DNA of 64,000 bases from Martinezella lusitana (GTDB lineage Bacteria > Pseudomonadota > Alphaproteobacteria > Rhizobiales > Rhizobiaceae), in the NCBI RefSeq assembly GCF_014207095.1, contig NZ_JACHBG010000007.1, positions 124,001-188,000 of the forward strand. The letters run 5' to 3'. Position numbers and translations under genes: made by a program. This document shows, in pieces, positions 35,417-44,902 of this stretch. A model generated the notes under the pieces. The model made no database searches. It was not told the origin of the DNA and worked only from the letters and a program-made list of their open reading frames with translations. Each line of letters opens with the position of its first letter. Position 1 is the first letter of the stretch.

Positions 35417-36880
35417 ATGAAGCTGTTCATCGCGGGACTGGATACCGAAACCAACACTTTTTCCCCGATCCAGACGGGGCTCGAGGCTTTTAGCGAGAAC
35501 TTGATCGCCTATGGCGATGCGACCGAAAGGCCGCTGAACTGCTGTTCCTCGCAAATGTTCGTCTGGCGTAACGCGGCGCGCGAAAACGGCTGGGCCGTGA
35601 TCGAAAGCCTATGCGCAGTCGCCGAGCCCGGCGGCAAGACAACGCGTGCGGTCTATGAAAGCTTCCGCAAGACCATCGTCGACGATCTTAAGGCGGCAAT
35701 GCCCGTCGACGCCGTCATGCTTGCCTTGCACGGTGCCTGTGTCGCCGATGGCTATGATGATGTCGAAGGGGATTTGCTTGAGCATGTGCGTCAGGTGGTC
35801 GGCCCAGACATTCCCATTGCCGCTGAGCTTGATCTGCATTGCCATCTCACCGATCGCATGGTCGCCAATGCGAGTATGATCGCCGCCTACAAGGAATATC
35901 CGCACACCGACATCGAAATTGTCGCCGAGCAGCTGTTCCGGCTGATGGAACGAACGCTGGCTGGCGAGGTTCGCCCGGTCATGGCGGTCTACGACTGCCG
36001 TCTCGTCAGCACATTTCATCCGCACAAGGCACCATTGCGCGGAATTGTCGACCGCATGAAGGCCATCGAAGGCCAGGACGGCGTTCTCTCCGTCTCCTTC
36101 GGCCACGGCTTTCCCTGGGGCGACGTCGCCGATGTCGGCGCCAAGATGCTTGTCGTGACGGATAATGATCCGCAAATGGCGGCGCGTATCGCCGAGAAAT
36201 TCGGCCGGGAAATCTACGATGCGCGCGAGGAGATGCGCCACGACTATCTGACGATCGATGTCGCGCTCGATCAGGCACTTGCCGCAAGAAGCGGTCCCGT
36301 CGTGTTGGCCGATGTCTCCGACAACGCCGGCGGCGGAGCGCCCGGCGACTCGACCTTCATCCTGCGCCGCATCATCGAGAGAGGCATCGAGGATGTAGCG
36401 TCCTGTCTTTATTGGGATCCCATTGCCGTGCGCATGTGCCGCGAGGCAGGGGAAGGGGCCAAGCTCGATCTGAGAATTGGCGGCAAGGTCGGCAAGGCTT
36501 CGGGCGACCCGCTTGATCTCACCGTTCGGGTCAGGCGCATCGCATCGGGCATAACCCAACGCTTTGGTCCGACGCCGCTCAGCATTGGCGATGCAGTCTG
36601 GGTCAGCGCGGGAAACGTCGACATCGTCCTGAATACTCTGCGCACGCAAACCTTCCATCCGGAATGCATGACGGCCCTTGGCCTCGATCTGGCGACAAAG
36701 AAGATTGTCGTCGTCAAATCGAGCAATCATTTCCGTGCCGGCTTCGAGCCGATTGCGAGCGAGATCCTCTATGTCGGCGCCCCCGGTGCGTTGCAGCCGC
36801 GCTTCGATGAGCTGCCATTCACCAAGCTGGCGAAACCTTATTGGCCCAAGGTCGATCACCCACTGATGGATCAAGGCTAG
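35417..36880 (+). CDS. M81-family metallopeptidase (MlrC-like)
   Basis: 487 residues from the ATG at 35417, which has GGAGGAGGCGGAA just upstream; an ATG at 35402 is the site's own 5' side. Signatures: GLDTETNTFSP at the N-terminus, ALHGACV, the metal-ligand segment AELDLHCHLTDRM, and EYPHTDIE. The C-terminal half (DNAGGGAPGDSTFIL) is the MlrC C-terminal domain. MlrC completes breakdown of the cyclic D-amino-acid-containing microcystins; homologues in rhizobia are of unknown substrate. Context suggests cleavage of D-residue peptides or amides. Confidence 0.87.
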   Translation: MKLFIAGLDTETNTFSPIQTGLEAFSENLIAYGDATERPLNCCSSQMFVWRNAARENGWAVIESLCAVAEPGGKTTRAVYESFRKTIVDDLKAAMPVDAVMLALHGACVADGYDDVEGDLLEHVRQVVGPDIPIAAELDLHCHLTDRMVANASMIAAYKEYPHTDIEIVAEQLFRLMERTLAGEVRPVMAVYDCRLVSTFHPHKAPLRGIVDRMKAIEGQDGVLSVSFGHGFPWGDVADVGAKMLVVTDNDPQMAARIAEKFGREIYDAREEMRHDYLTIDVALDQALAARSGPVVLADVSDNAGGGAPGDSTFILRRIIERGIEDVASCLYWDPIAVRMCREAGEGAKLDLRIGGKVGKASGDPLDLTVRVRRIASGITQRFGPTPLSIGDAVWVSAGNVDIVLNTLRTQTFHPECMTALGLDLATKKIVVVKSSNHFRAGFEPIASEILYVGAPGALQPRFDELPFTKLAKPYWPKVDHPLMDQG

Positions 36881-37238
36881 AACACCATCTGGAGAGTGGG
36901 TCGACAAGAAGGCAGGGCGAGCCGGCGGGCGCGGGCCAATATCCGAACGAATTCGAGCGGATGTTACCCGCTGCCCTCGATCGCCAAGGGCGCCTTTTCT
37001 GCCTTCGCAAAACTCTCCGCCTCATTTTCCGACGGCCTATCCTTGTTGAGCGCTTGGGAGTTTGCGGGCGTCGACGCTGTTTCATCGGCAGGCATGGATT
37101 GCTTTTCAGAGGAATGTTGATTACGGGCTCGATCCATAGAAAATAGTTTTCCTATCATGCCAATCGAATTCTGCCCCGTTCAGGACACCAGCGCGGAGCG
37201 GCGGGCGAATGGCTGCAGGCGAATTGGAGACGCCACCG
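36881..37238. other. regulatory gap between M81 and XRE-cupin genes
   Basis: About 360 bases. It holds the operator-like site 37137-37154. A minus-strand frame at 36964-37158 (64 hydrophilic residues) lacks a ribosome-binding site and is not supported. Confidence 0.45.
37137..37154. promoter_or_regulatory. candidate XRE-cupin operator 2 (own promoter)
   Basis: TAGAAAATAGTTTTCCTA is a near-palindrome (TAG-AAAA / TTTT-CCTA) and shares the TAG...TTTCCTA ends with the site at 37916-37933. It lies 85 bases upstream of the regulator's start, placed for autoregulation. Confidence 0.5.
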
Positions 37239-37871
37239 ATGAATGATACGAAATCCAGCCTCGGTGATATCTTAAAAGATATCCGCACTCGCAATCACTG
37301 GACCCTTGCCGAGGTGAGCTCCATGACCGGGCTTGCGGTCTCGACGCTTTCCAAGGTCGAGAACAACCAGATGCAACTGACCTATGACCGGATCGTCCAG
37401 CTTGCGCAGGGGATCAAGGTCGACATCGCCGAGCTTTTCGGCACGCTGGCCAATGCCGACGACACGGCAAATGTGATGGGGCGCCGGACCTATACCAAGG
37501 CTGGAGACGGCCGGTCGATCATCACGAAGAACTATGACTATCTCTATGTCTGCACCGAGATCTATAAGAAGGCGATGGTGCCGATCGTTGCGGTCGCGCA
37601 TGCCCGCACCCTTCAGGAATTCGGTCCGCTCATCCGGCACAAGGGTGAGGAGTTCTTCTACGTTCTCGAAGGCGAGCTTGAGCTTCATAGCGAAATCTAT
37701 GAGCCCCTGCGGCTCAAGAAGGGTGACTCCGCATATTTCGATGCTATGACCGGCCATGCCTATTTGAGCGTTAGCGAGGAGCCGGCGCAAATTCTCTGCG
37801 TCTGCTCGACGCCTGAACCCGAGCTGGTTTCCACCCTTGCAAAAGCGCAGGCGCAGAAGGCAACCAGCTAG
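37239..37871 (+). CDS. XRE-family regulator with C-terminal cupin domain
   Basis: 210 residues from the ATG at 37239. HTH_3 domain at about 6-65 (WTLAEVSSMTGLAVSTLSKVENNQMQLTYD), then a cupin_2 sensor (about 105-200; GPLIRHKGEEFFYVLEGELE). Such regulators (PuuR-like) often control amine or amino-acid catabolism. Flanked on both sides by D-peptide genes, with matching near-palindromes in its own promoter, the ABC operon promoter and the dppA/M81 promoter. A local regulon is a good inference. Confidence 0.9.
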   Translation: MNDTKSSLGDILKDIRTRNHWTLAEVSSMTGLAVSTLSKVENNQMQLTYDRIVQLAQGIKVDIAELFGTLANADDTANVMGRRTYTKAGDGRSIITKNYDYLYVCTEIYKKAMVPIVAVAHARTLQEFGPLIRHKGEEFFYVLEGELELHSEIYEPLRLKKGDSAYFDAMTGHAYLSVSEEPAQILCVCSTPEPELVSTLAKAQAQKATS

Positions 37872-37915
37872 GTGGAAATAAAAAAGACGCGTACGATAAG
37901 AAAAAATATTGCACT

Positions 37916-37933
37916 TAGGAAAATCGTTTCCTA
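37916..37933. promoter_or_regulatory. candidate XRE-cupin operator 3 (ABC operon promoter)
   Basis: TAGGAAAATCGTTTCCTA has perfect 7-base arms (TAGGAAA / TTTCCTA) around a 4-base spacer, in the AT-rich gap 61 bases before the binding-protein start. Confidence 0.6.
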
Positions 37934-37993
37934 GACTGATCTAGCGGTGAGTGCCGGGAGGGCGCAAACTGCAGTTCTGGGGAGGACAACGAG

Positions 37994-39535
37994 ATGAACG
38001 GTTCCAGGTGGAAATCCGTCGGCTTTGCATTGCTTTTGGCGTCGACGCCCTTATCCGCCGTCATGGCGGCACAAGATGTATTGGTTGTTGCTCGAGCGGA
38101 GGATGCGCCGACAGCCGATCCGGGTATCGAGATCAGCAATAGCGGCTACACCCTGATTTATGCCGCCTATGAACGGCTCATCGCCTATAAGGGCGCGTCG
38201 ACGGAAGTTAAGCCTGAACTGGCGGAAAGCTGGACGGCGGACGACGCTGGGCTCGTCTGGACCTTCAAACTCGCCAGGGATCATAAATTCGACGACGGAT
38301 CACCCGTCGATGCCGCCGCTGTCAAATTCAGCTTTGACCGGCTCATGAAATTGAAGGCCGGTCCATCGGACGCATTTCCCGTCCTCAAAGAGGTCGAAGT
38401 CGTCGATCCGCAGACGGTGAAGTTTCATCTGACCGCGCCCTTTGCGCCGTTCATTTCGACACTTGCCGTTGCGGGAGCCGCTATCATCAATCCGAAGGTG
38501 ATGGCGCATGAGAAGGACGGTGACTTGGCAAAGGGTTGGCTTGCCGAACATACGGCGGGTAGTGGTCCCTATCGCATCTCGTCATGGGAGCGGAACCAGA
38601 GCGTCTTCCTTGATCGCAACGAGCACTATGCCGGGACAAAGCCTGCTCTCAATCAGGTCGTCATTCGAGTAGTCGGCGACATATCGGCCCGTCGCCTTCA
38701 GTTGACAAGCGGCGATGCTGACATCATCGAACAGATCCCGCCGGACCAAGCGGATGCTTTGCGCAAAGATAGTTCGGTGGTGGTCGAGAGCAATCCCAGC
38801 ATGTATGTGAATTACATATACATGAACAATCGGCAGCCGCCGCTTGATGACGTCAAGGTTCGCCAGGCGATCTCCTATACCGTCGACTATCAGGGCATCA
38901 TTGATGGCATCATGCTGGGGCAAGCCAAGCAGATGCGCGGTGCTGTACCAAGCGGCATGTGGGGGCATGATCCGCAGGGCTTTCAGTACAGCTACGACAT
39001 AGACAAGGCGAAGACGCTGCTCAAGGAGTCCGGCAAGAGCAACATTCACCTGACCTACACCTTCTCACAAGCCGATCCCGCTTGGGAGCCGATCGGTCTT
39101 GCGTTGCAGGCTTCCCTTGCCGAACTTGGCATAAAGCTTGACTTGCAGGCGGTCGCCGACACAACGAAGCGCGAGATGGTCGCCAACGGCAAGTTCGACA
39201 TGGCGCCCGGCGCCTGGACGCCCGACTTTGCCGATCCTTACATGTTCATGAACTACTGGTTCGACGCTGACAAAATGGGCGGTCCAGGCAACCGCTCCTT
39301 CTATAATAACAAGCAGGTGACTGCGTTGGTGAAGGAGGCAGGCTCGATCGTCGATGAGGGGAAGCGCAAGTCGCTCTACACCGAAGCACAGAAGCTCGCG
39401 GCACAGGATGCGCCCTATCTCTACATCATGGAGAAGAATGACATCTTCGCCCGTCGTGCCGCAGTAAAGGGCTATATTTACAATCCGATGCTGATCCAGG
39501 TCTATAATTTCGGAACGATGTCGAAGGCGCAGTAA
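37994..39535 (+). CDS. dipeptide-family ABC substrate-binding protein (SBP_bac_5)
   Basis: 513 residues. Sec signal peptide (FALLLASTPLSAVMA, cleavage AMA/AQD near 25) and family 5 motifs: LAESWTADDAGLVWTFKLAR then DHKFDDGSPVDAAAVKFSFD. GGGGAGGACAACGAG is upstream. First gene of a five-gene transporter operon in the D-peptide island; likely ligands are short peptides with D-residues, by neighbourhood. A large hairpin follows the stop. Confidence 0.9.
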   Translation: MNGSRWKSVGFALLLASTPLSAVMAAQDVLVVARAEDAPTADPGIEISNSGYTLIYAAYERLIAYKGASTEVKPELAESWTADDAGLVWTFKLARDHKFDDGSPVDAAAVKFSFDRLMKLKAGPSDAFPVLKEVEVVDPQTVKFHLTAPFAPFISTLAVAGAAIINPKVMAHEKDGDLAKGWLAEHTAGSGPYRISSWERNQSVFLDRNEHYAGTKPALNQVVIRVVGDISARRLQLTSGDADIIEQIPPDQADALRKDSSVVVESNPSMYVNYIYMNNRQPPLDDVKVRQAISYTVDYQGIIDGIMLGQAKQMRGAVPSGMWGHDPQGFQYSYDIDKAKTLLKESGKSNIHLTYTFSQADPAWEPIGLALQASLAELGIKLDLQAVADTTKREMVANGKFDMAPGAWTPDFADPYMFMNYWFDADKMGGPGNRSFYNNKQVTALVKEAGSIVDEGKRKSLYTEAQKLAAQDAPYLYIMEKNDIFARRAAVKGYIYNPMLIQVYNFGTMSKAQ

Positions 39536-39557
39536 AGAGCCGGCTCAAACCGATCCT

Positions 39558-39617
39558 GTCGCCCGAGTGTCCCTGATAGCTGAAACGCGTTCGTTTCCTG
39601 CATCAGACTCAGGCGAC
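39558..39617 (+). terminator. long structured hairpin after the binding-protein gene
   Basis: Outer arms GTCGCCCGAGT and ACTCAGGCGAC pair with one mismatch, CTGAT pairs with ATCAG inside, and the tip is GAAACG-cgtt-CGTTTC. The 60-base structure lies between the binding-protein and permease genes without a T-run. Likely 3'-end protector or attenuator. Confidence 0.6.
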
Positions 39618-39672
39618 GGGATTTCCTCACCCATTCAAGGTCAGGATAATTCTGGCGAAAGGGCTGACGTCC

Positions 39673-40686
39673 ATGGCAATCACCCGCATCATCGTTCCCC
39701 GTCTGATCCTTCTGTTCTTCGTCGTGCTGGGGGTCGCCGTAATCACCTTTACGATCTCGCACCTCATCCCCGGCGATCCCGCCCGCATGATTGCGGGCGA
39801 CAGGGCAAGTGCGGAGACGCTCGAGAATGTCCGCCGCAGTCTCGGTCTTGACCGGCCTGTGGTCGAACAGTTCACCATCTATATCGGCAATCTTCTGCAT
39901 GGCGACCTCGGAACATCCTTGCGCACCAGCCGTCCCGTTGCCGCAGATATACGGGCATTCCTTCCGGCTACTCTTGAGCTGGGAACCGTGGCGCTTCTGA
40001 TCGCAATCTGCCTCGGCGTGCCACTCGGCGTAGCCTCGGCGGTTTACAAGGATGGCCCGATCGACCAGCTTGCGCGAACGGTCTCCGTCTGCGGCATATC
40101 GATGCCGGTCTTCTGGTTCGGCCTTATCCTGATCTATTTCTTTTACGCCAAACTGCAGATATTGCCGGGCAGCGGCCGGCTGGCGATGGGTATTATCGCG
40201 CCGGAACGCGTCACCGGCTTCCTGCTGATCGATTCCCTGTTGCAAGGCCGCTTCGACGCCTTCCGCAGCGCCGCCTACCACATCGTCCTGCCGGGCTTCG
40301 TGCTTGCTTTTGCCAATATGGGCGTGATCACGCGCCAGATCCGTGCCTCGATGCTCGATGTCCTGCAGGAGGACTATATCCGCACGGCTCGCGCCAGCGG
40401 CTTGCGTCGGAAAAGGGTCATTTTCAACTATGCGCTTAGAAATGCGCTGATCCCTTCGATCACGCTTCTCGGCCTGGCGCTTGGCGACCTTCTCTATGGA
40501 GCGGTCCTCACAGAGACGATCTTCGCCTGGCCTGGCATGGGAACCTATGTCGTCAGTTCGATCCAGACGCTCGATTTCCCCGCCATCATGGGTTTCACCA
40601 TCGTCGCATCCATCGGTTATGTGCTGATCAACCTTCTGGTCGATCTGGCCTACATGCTTGCCGATCCGCAGATACGGGAGGTCTGA
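39673..40686 (+). CDS. dipeptide-family ABC permease (DppB type)
   Basis: 337 residues, about six transmembrane helices, starting with one at about residues 9-31; DppB segment HLIPGDPARMIAGDRAS, and EAA motif (VLQEDYIRTARASGLRRKRVIF) near residue 235. Two bases separate its stop from the next gene's ATG. Confidence 0.92.
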   Translation: MAITRIIVPRLILLFFVVLGVAVITFTISHLIPGDPARMIAGDRASAETLENVRRSLGLDRPVVEQFTIYIGNLLHGDLGTSLRTSRPVAADIRAFLPATLELGTVALLIAICLGVPLGVASAVYKDGPIDQLARTVSVCGISMPVFWFGLILIYFFYAKLQILPGSGRLAMGIIAPERVTGFLLIDSLLQGRFDAFRSAAYHIVLPGFVLAFANMGVITRQIRASMLDVLQEDYIRTARASGLRRKRVIFNYALRNALIPSITLLGLALGDLLYGAVLTETIFAWPGMGTYVVSSIQTLDFPAIMGFTIVASIGYVLINLLVDLAYMLADPQIREV

Positions 40687-40688
40687 TC

Positions 40689-41597
40689 ATGTCTGCCATC
40701 ATACCGACAGGAGCGGGCGCTCCGAGAGCCGCGACCGGCAGGACGAAGCCCTGGTCAGAGCAGTTGCGCTACTTCTGGTATTTGAGCCGCCGCAGCCCGC
40801 TTACCCTTGTGGGGATCACGATCATTCTTTTGCTGGTGTTCGTTATCATCGCCGCTCCCTGGATCGCACCCTATAATCCGGACAAGGTATCCCTGATCGC
40901 CCGGCTTCGGCCGCCGAGCGCTGCACATTGGTTTGGCACCGACGAAGTCGGCCGCGATCTTTTCTCGCGCGTCATCTACGGCTCTCGGGCCTCCTGCGGT
41001 GCTGCCTTCATGATCGTTCTCATTTCGATGTCGGTTGGCGTGCTGATTGGCTGCTTTTCGGGCGTGGTCGGTGGTCGCATCGATACCGGCATCATGCGCC
41101 TCATGGATGTCATCATGGCGCTGCCGGCACTGGTGCTTGCCATGGCGCTGGCAGCGGCCCTCGGACCCAGCCTGTTCAATTCGATGCTGGCGGTCGCAAT
41201 CGTACGTATACCTGCATATGTGCGCCTTGCCCGCGGACAGACGCTTTCGCTCAGGGAGCAGATTTTCGTCAAGGCATCGCGTACCTTTGGTGCGTCGCCC
41301 TTCTATATCCTGCGCTGGCATATCCTCCCGAACGTCATGTCGCCGATTATCGTGCAGTCGACGCTTGATCTCGGCAGCGTCGTGCTGATCGCCGCAGCCC
41401 TCAGTTTCATCGGTCTCGGTGCACAGCCGCCGACCGCCGAATGGGGGGCGCTGGTCAGCAGTGGACGCAGCTACATGCTCGATCAGTGGTGGTATGCGAC
41501 TTTCCCGGGTCTCGCCATCCTGCTTTCGGCAATTTCATGCAATCTTGTTGGTGACGGCATTCGCGACATGCTCGACCCGCGCTCGAGGAGCAGATGA
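40689..41597 (+). CDS. dipeptide-family ABC permease (DppC type)
   Basis: 302 residues. N-terminal helix (about 36-58), the segment HWFGTDEVGRDLFSRVIYGS typical of DppC, and the EAA motif (REQIFVKASRTFGASPFYIL). GAGGT precedes the start. Overlaps the ATPase gene by one base or more (ATGATGA). Confidence 0.92.
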   Translation: MSAIIPTGAGAPRAATGRTKPWSEQLRYFWYLSRRSPLTLVGITIILLLVFVIIAAPWIAPYNPDKVSLIARLRPPSAAHWFGTDEVGRDLFSRVIYGSRASCGAAFMIVLISMSVGVLIGCFSGVVGGRIDTGIMRLMDVIMALPALVLAMALAAALGPSLFNSMLAVAIVRIPAYVRLARGQTLSLREQIFVKASRTFGASPFYILRWHILPNVMSPIIVQSTLDLGSVVLIAAALSFIGLGAQPPTAEWGALVSSGRSYMLDQWWYATFPGLAILLSAISCNLVGDGIRDMLDPRSRSR

Positions 41598-42619
41598 TGA
41601 TCGGCACAGCGCAATCAGACGGTCAGGCTCTGGCAATTAAAGGGCTCTCTCTGGAATTTCCGACCTTCAGCGGCTCGATCAAGGCTCTGGATAATGTCTC
41701 GATTGAGGTCGGCAAGGCCGAGATTGTCGGCGTTGTCGGCGAATCCGGCTGCGGCAAGTCGGTCACGACAATGGCGGCGACCGGATTGTTGCCGAAGGGG
41801 CGATACAAGATCACCGGCGGGTCGGTCAGCCTGTTCGGTCGCGCCACCTTGACGATGGACGACAAAGAGCTGCAGAACATGCGCGGCAAGGTGGTGTCGA
41901 CCATCTTTCAGGAGCCGATGAATGCGCTGAACCCGACCATCCGCATCGGCAAGCAATTGACTGACATCATCATGCGCCACGAGGGGACGAACCTAGAGGA
42001 CGCCAAGCAGCGCGCGCATGACATTCTCGCCGATATGCTGATCGGGGAACCCGAGCGGATCATGCGGGCCTATCCGTTCGAACTCTCCGGCGGAATGCGG
42101 CAGCGCGTTTTGACCGCAATGGCATTCTCCTGCAATCCAGGGCTGATCATTGCCGATGAGCCGACGACCGCGCTCGACGTGACCGTTCAGGCGGTGATCT
42201 TGCGGCTGATCCAGAACCGCGCGCGCCGTACCGGAACGTCGGTTATCTTCATCTCGCACAATGTCGCCGTGGTGTCGCAGCTATGCGATCGGATCTACGT
42301 CATGTATGCCGGACGCATCGTGGAGCATGGCTTGACGCGGACCGTACTTGATACGCCACAGCATCCCTATACCCAGGCCCTGCTGCGCTGTCTGCCCGAG
42401 CGCTTGGCTCCCAAGCAGGAATTGGAAGCAATCCCCGGCGCCGTCCCCAATTTGATGCATCCGCCCGCCGGCTGCTATTTCCAGCCGCGCTGCGGCGAAG
42501 CCGTTGAGCGCTGTCGAACGCACTCTCCGCAACTTTCTGGATCCGATGTCCAACAGGTCGCGTGCTGGCAACGCGGAGATGGGGTTCGAATCTTGGACAA
42601 GGGGCACGGCAATGCTTGA
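41597..42619 (+). CDS. dipeptide-family ABC ATPase (DppD type)
   Basis: 340 residues. Walker A GESGCGKS, signature LSGGMRQRVLTAMAF, Walker B LIIADEPTTALD and C-terminal oligopeptide-transporter domain with Cys-rich end (GCYFQPRCGEAVERCRTHS), a likely iron-sulphur motif in the family. ATG at 41597 has CGAGGAG 6 bases upstream; the ATG three bases earlier is also possible. Confidence 0.92.
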   Translation: MIGTAQSDGQALAIKGLSLEFPTFSGSIKALDNVSIEVGKAEIVGVVGESGCGKSVTTMAATGLLPKGRYKITGGSVSLFGRATLTMDDKELQNMRGKVVSTIFQEPMNALNPTIRIGKQLTDIIMRHEGTNLEDAKQRAHDILADMLIGEPERIMRAYPFELSGGMRQRVLTAMAFSCNPGLIIADEPTTALDVTVQAVILRLIQNRARRTGTSVIFISHNVAVVSQLCDRIYVMYAGRIVEHGLTRTVLDTPQHPYTQALLRCLPERLAPKQELEAIPGAVPNLMHPPAGCYFQPRCGEAVERCRTHSPQLSGSDVQQVACWQRGDGVRILDKGHGNA

Positions 42620-43604
42620 GCGCACTGAAGCAATGGCGCAACCGGTTCTGGAAGTGACCGATCTCCATGTCCGTTTTCCCGCTTCCTGTAACTGGCTGGG
42701 TCGTGCCACGTCTCACGTCCACGCCGTCAATGGCGTCAGTCTCGCTGTTCGCCCCGGTAAAAGTCTCGGCATTGTCGGCGAATCCGGATGCGGTAAAACC
42801 ACGCTTGCCCAGGCAATCATCGGGCTTGTCGACTATAACGAGGGCAAGGTCGCCATCGACAGCCAGGATTTCAAGGTAGCTCAGGGGAGGCAAAAGCGGG
42901 AGCTGCGGCAGAAGATGCAGATCGTGTTCCAGGATCCACAGTCTTCGCTCGACCGTCGTCTGCCGGTCTGGCGTCTGATCAGCGAACCACTGCATATTCG
43001 CGGGGGATTGAGCAAGGCAGACCTTCATGCGAAGGCGGCAGAACTTGCGGTTGCGGTTGGCCTGCGGCCGGAACATCTGGACCGGCTGCCGCACGAATTT
43101 TCGGGCGGTCAGCGCCAGCGCATCGCCATCGCCCGCGCCATCAGCACGGATCCGGACCTCATGGTGCTGGACGAGCCGACATCGGCGCTCGACGTGTCGG
43201 TGCAGGCGCAGATCATCAACCTGCTCTTGAAGCTGCAGCGGGAGCGGGGGCTGACCTATCTGATGATCTCCCATGACGTCGCACTTGTACGCCACTTCTG
43301 CGACGACGTTGCGGTGATGTATCTCGGCGAGATCGTCGAAAGCGGCCCCTCCGAAGAGGTGCTGCACAACCCACGGCACCCTTATACGCAAACGCTGCTG
43401 GCGGCGGTTCCAAGCTTCGCCAGCCCTTTGCCAGAGATCGCCGAGGTGCGTCTGGGCGAGCTTCCCAACAATCGCCGCTTGCCGACCGGCTGCTTTTATA
43501 AGCAAAGATGCGCCAAGGCTGCGGCCGGTTGTGACGTGCGGCAGGCTTTGTTGCCCATCGATGCCGGATTGCATCAGGTCCGATGTCATGTGGCAAAGCG
43601 GTAA
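42612..43604 (+). CDS. dipeptide-family ABC ATPase (DppF type)
   Basis: 330 residues from the ATG at 42612, which overlaps the preceding stop (ATGCTTGA); the open frame extends back to 42504 but inside the previous gene, and a second ATG at 42633 is also possible. Motifs: [37 protein letters not shown]-terminal GCFYKQRCAKAAAGCD. Completes the transporter. Confidence 0.92.
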   Translation: MLERTEAMAQPVLEVTDLHVRFPASCNWLGRATSHVHAVNGVSLAVRPGKSLGIVGESGCGKTTLAQAIIGLVDYNEGKVAIDSQDFKVAQGRQKRELRQKMQIVFQDPQSSLDRRLPVWRLISEPLHIRGGLSKADLHAKAAELAVAVGLRPEHLDRLPHEFSGGQRQRIAIARAISTDPDLMVLDEPTSALDVSVQAQIINLLLKLQRERGLTYLMISHDVALVRHFCDDVAVMYLGEIVESGPSEEVLHNPRHPYTQTLLAAVPSFASPLPEIAEVRLGELPNNRRLPTGCFYKQRCAKAAAGCDVRQALLPIDAGLHQVRCHVAKR

Positions 43605-43682
43605 GGGAACTACCGCTTCCCGAAAAACCTGCATCAGCCGGCTGGAGCAATGTTTCCATCCAGCCATTTCCCGGAGACGACA

Positions 43683-44837
43683 GTGACCAATGCCGCGGCG
43701 CCTGACGCCTTTCTTCGTCCATATCCGGCCGACTTGCCGACGCCCTATGTGGAAATTGACCAGGAACGCTTGATGCGCAACCTGCGCGGAATGCAGGAGC
43801 GGGCCAACGCGGCCGGTGTCGCGCTGCGTCCGCATATCAAGACACACAAGAGCCTGATGATTGCCCATCGTCAGCTCGAACTCGGGGCGATCGGCGTAAC
43901 GGCCTCGAAGCCGGAGGAGGCATTGGTCTTCGTCGAGGGTGGTGTTCGCTCTGTGACGCTCGCTTATCCGATCGTCAAGCCCGAAGCGATCGGCCGGCTC
44001 GTCCGCAGCGCGAAAATCCATGGAACCGAATTGCTATTGATCGCAGCCCATGACGCGGGTGTCGATGCGATCGGGGCAGCAGCGGAAGCACATGGCGTCA
44101 AGCTCGGCGTCTTTCTGAAGGTGGATGTTGGTCTCGGTCGCGTCGGGATCAAACCGCAGGACCCGGCGGCCGTTTCGCTCGCCCGGCGAATCGAGCAGCA
44201 TCCTTCTCTGGCCTTTGCCGGATTGCTGTCGCATGCAGGCCATTCCCATGGGAGCCGAAATCTCGAGGAACTGTCCGATATAGCCAGAGCGGAAGCGCTT
44301 GCACTTGGTGAACTGGCGGAACGCCTGCGCCGATCCGGGCTTGAGGTGCCAAGATTATCCGTTGGCGCCACGCCGACATGCCTCGGCGCACCGATTCCGC
44401 AAGGCGTGACGGAAATTCGACCCGGCAACTACGCCTTTCTCGACCGAACGGCACTGCGACTGGGCATCTCGTCGCTCGACGATACCGCGCTTTCGGTTGT
44501 CGCAACGGTTGTCGCGCACAATGATCGTCATTTCATCGTGGATGCGGGTTCCAAGACCCTGACGTCCGATCTCGGCGCCCATGGTTCAGGCGGCAGTGGC
44601 TTTGGAATTGCCGTCAGTGTCGGTGAGTTGCAACCGCAAACATGGGAGGTGGAGCGTCTCTCCGAAGAGCACGGGTTTGTTCGCTTTCTTGACGATCCGC
44701 CGGCTTTGGGCAGCCGTGTTCGGATATTCCCCAACCACGCCTGTGCCGTTGTCGCGCAGTTCGACAGCGTCAGCCTGCGGCAATCGGATGGGCGGACGAG
44801 GGCGCTGCGGATCGATGCCCGCGGCCGTCAGACATAG
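43683..44837 (+). CDS. D-threonine aldolase / D-serine deaminase-like PLP enzyme (DSD1 family)
   Basis: 384 residues from a GTG with GGAG six bases upstream; an ATG at 43650 has a badly placed site. Alanine-racemase-like N-terminal barrel: the PLP lysine lies in RPHIKTHKS (Lys53), then GVFLKVDVGLGRVGI. The C-terminal domain has the His-x-Cys metal pair (NHACAVV) seen in D-threonine aldolase, D-hydroxyaspartate aldolase and eukaryotic D-serine dehydratase. It should break down a D-beta-hydroxy amino acid. Follows the D-peptide transporter, fitting the island. Confidence 0.87.
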   Translation: MTNAAAPDAFLRPYPADLPTPYVEIDQERLMRNLRGMQERANAAGVALRPHIKTHKSLMIAHRQLELGAIGVTASKPEEALVFVEGGVRSVTLAYPIVKPEAIGRLVRSAKIHGTELLLIAAHDAGVDAIGAAAEAHGVKLGVFLKVDVGLGRVGIKPQDPAAVSLARRIEQHPSLAFAGLLSHAGHSHGSRNLEELSDIARAEALALGELAERLRRSGLEVPRLSVGATPTCLGAPIPQGVTEIRPGNYAFLDRTALRLGISSLDDTALSVVATVVAHNDRHFIVDAGSKTLTSDLGAHGSGGSGFGIAVSVGELQPQTWEVERLSEEHGFVRFLDDPPALGSRVRIFPNHACAVVAQFDSVSLRQSDGRTRALRIDARGRQT

Positions 44838-44902
44838 TCGCCGCCAGCACTCGCTACTTAAGAGCCTGCCGAGTTTCGTCGTCAACATTGAAGAGGACAA
44901 TC

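Noticed and set aside
35609..36907. 432-codon open frame on the minus strand
   Set aside because: Antisense to the M81 peptidase with recognisable metal ligands; no independent support.
36964..37158. 64-codon minus-strand frame
   Set aside because: Hydrophilic and plausible in composition, but lacks a Shine-Dalgarno sequence and overlaps an operator-like site.
42300..44021. 573-codon open frame on the minus strand
   Set aside because: It is antisense to two ABC ATPase genes and the PLP enzyme, all with intact catalytic motifs.
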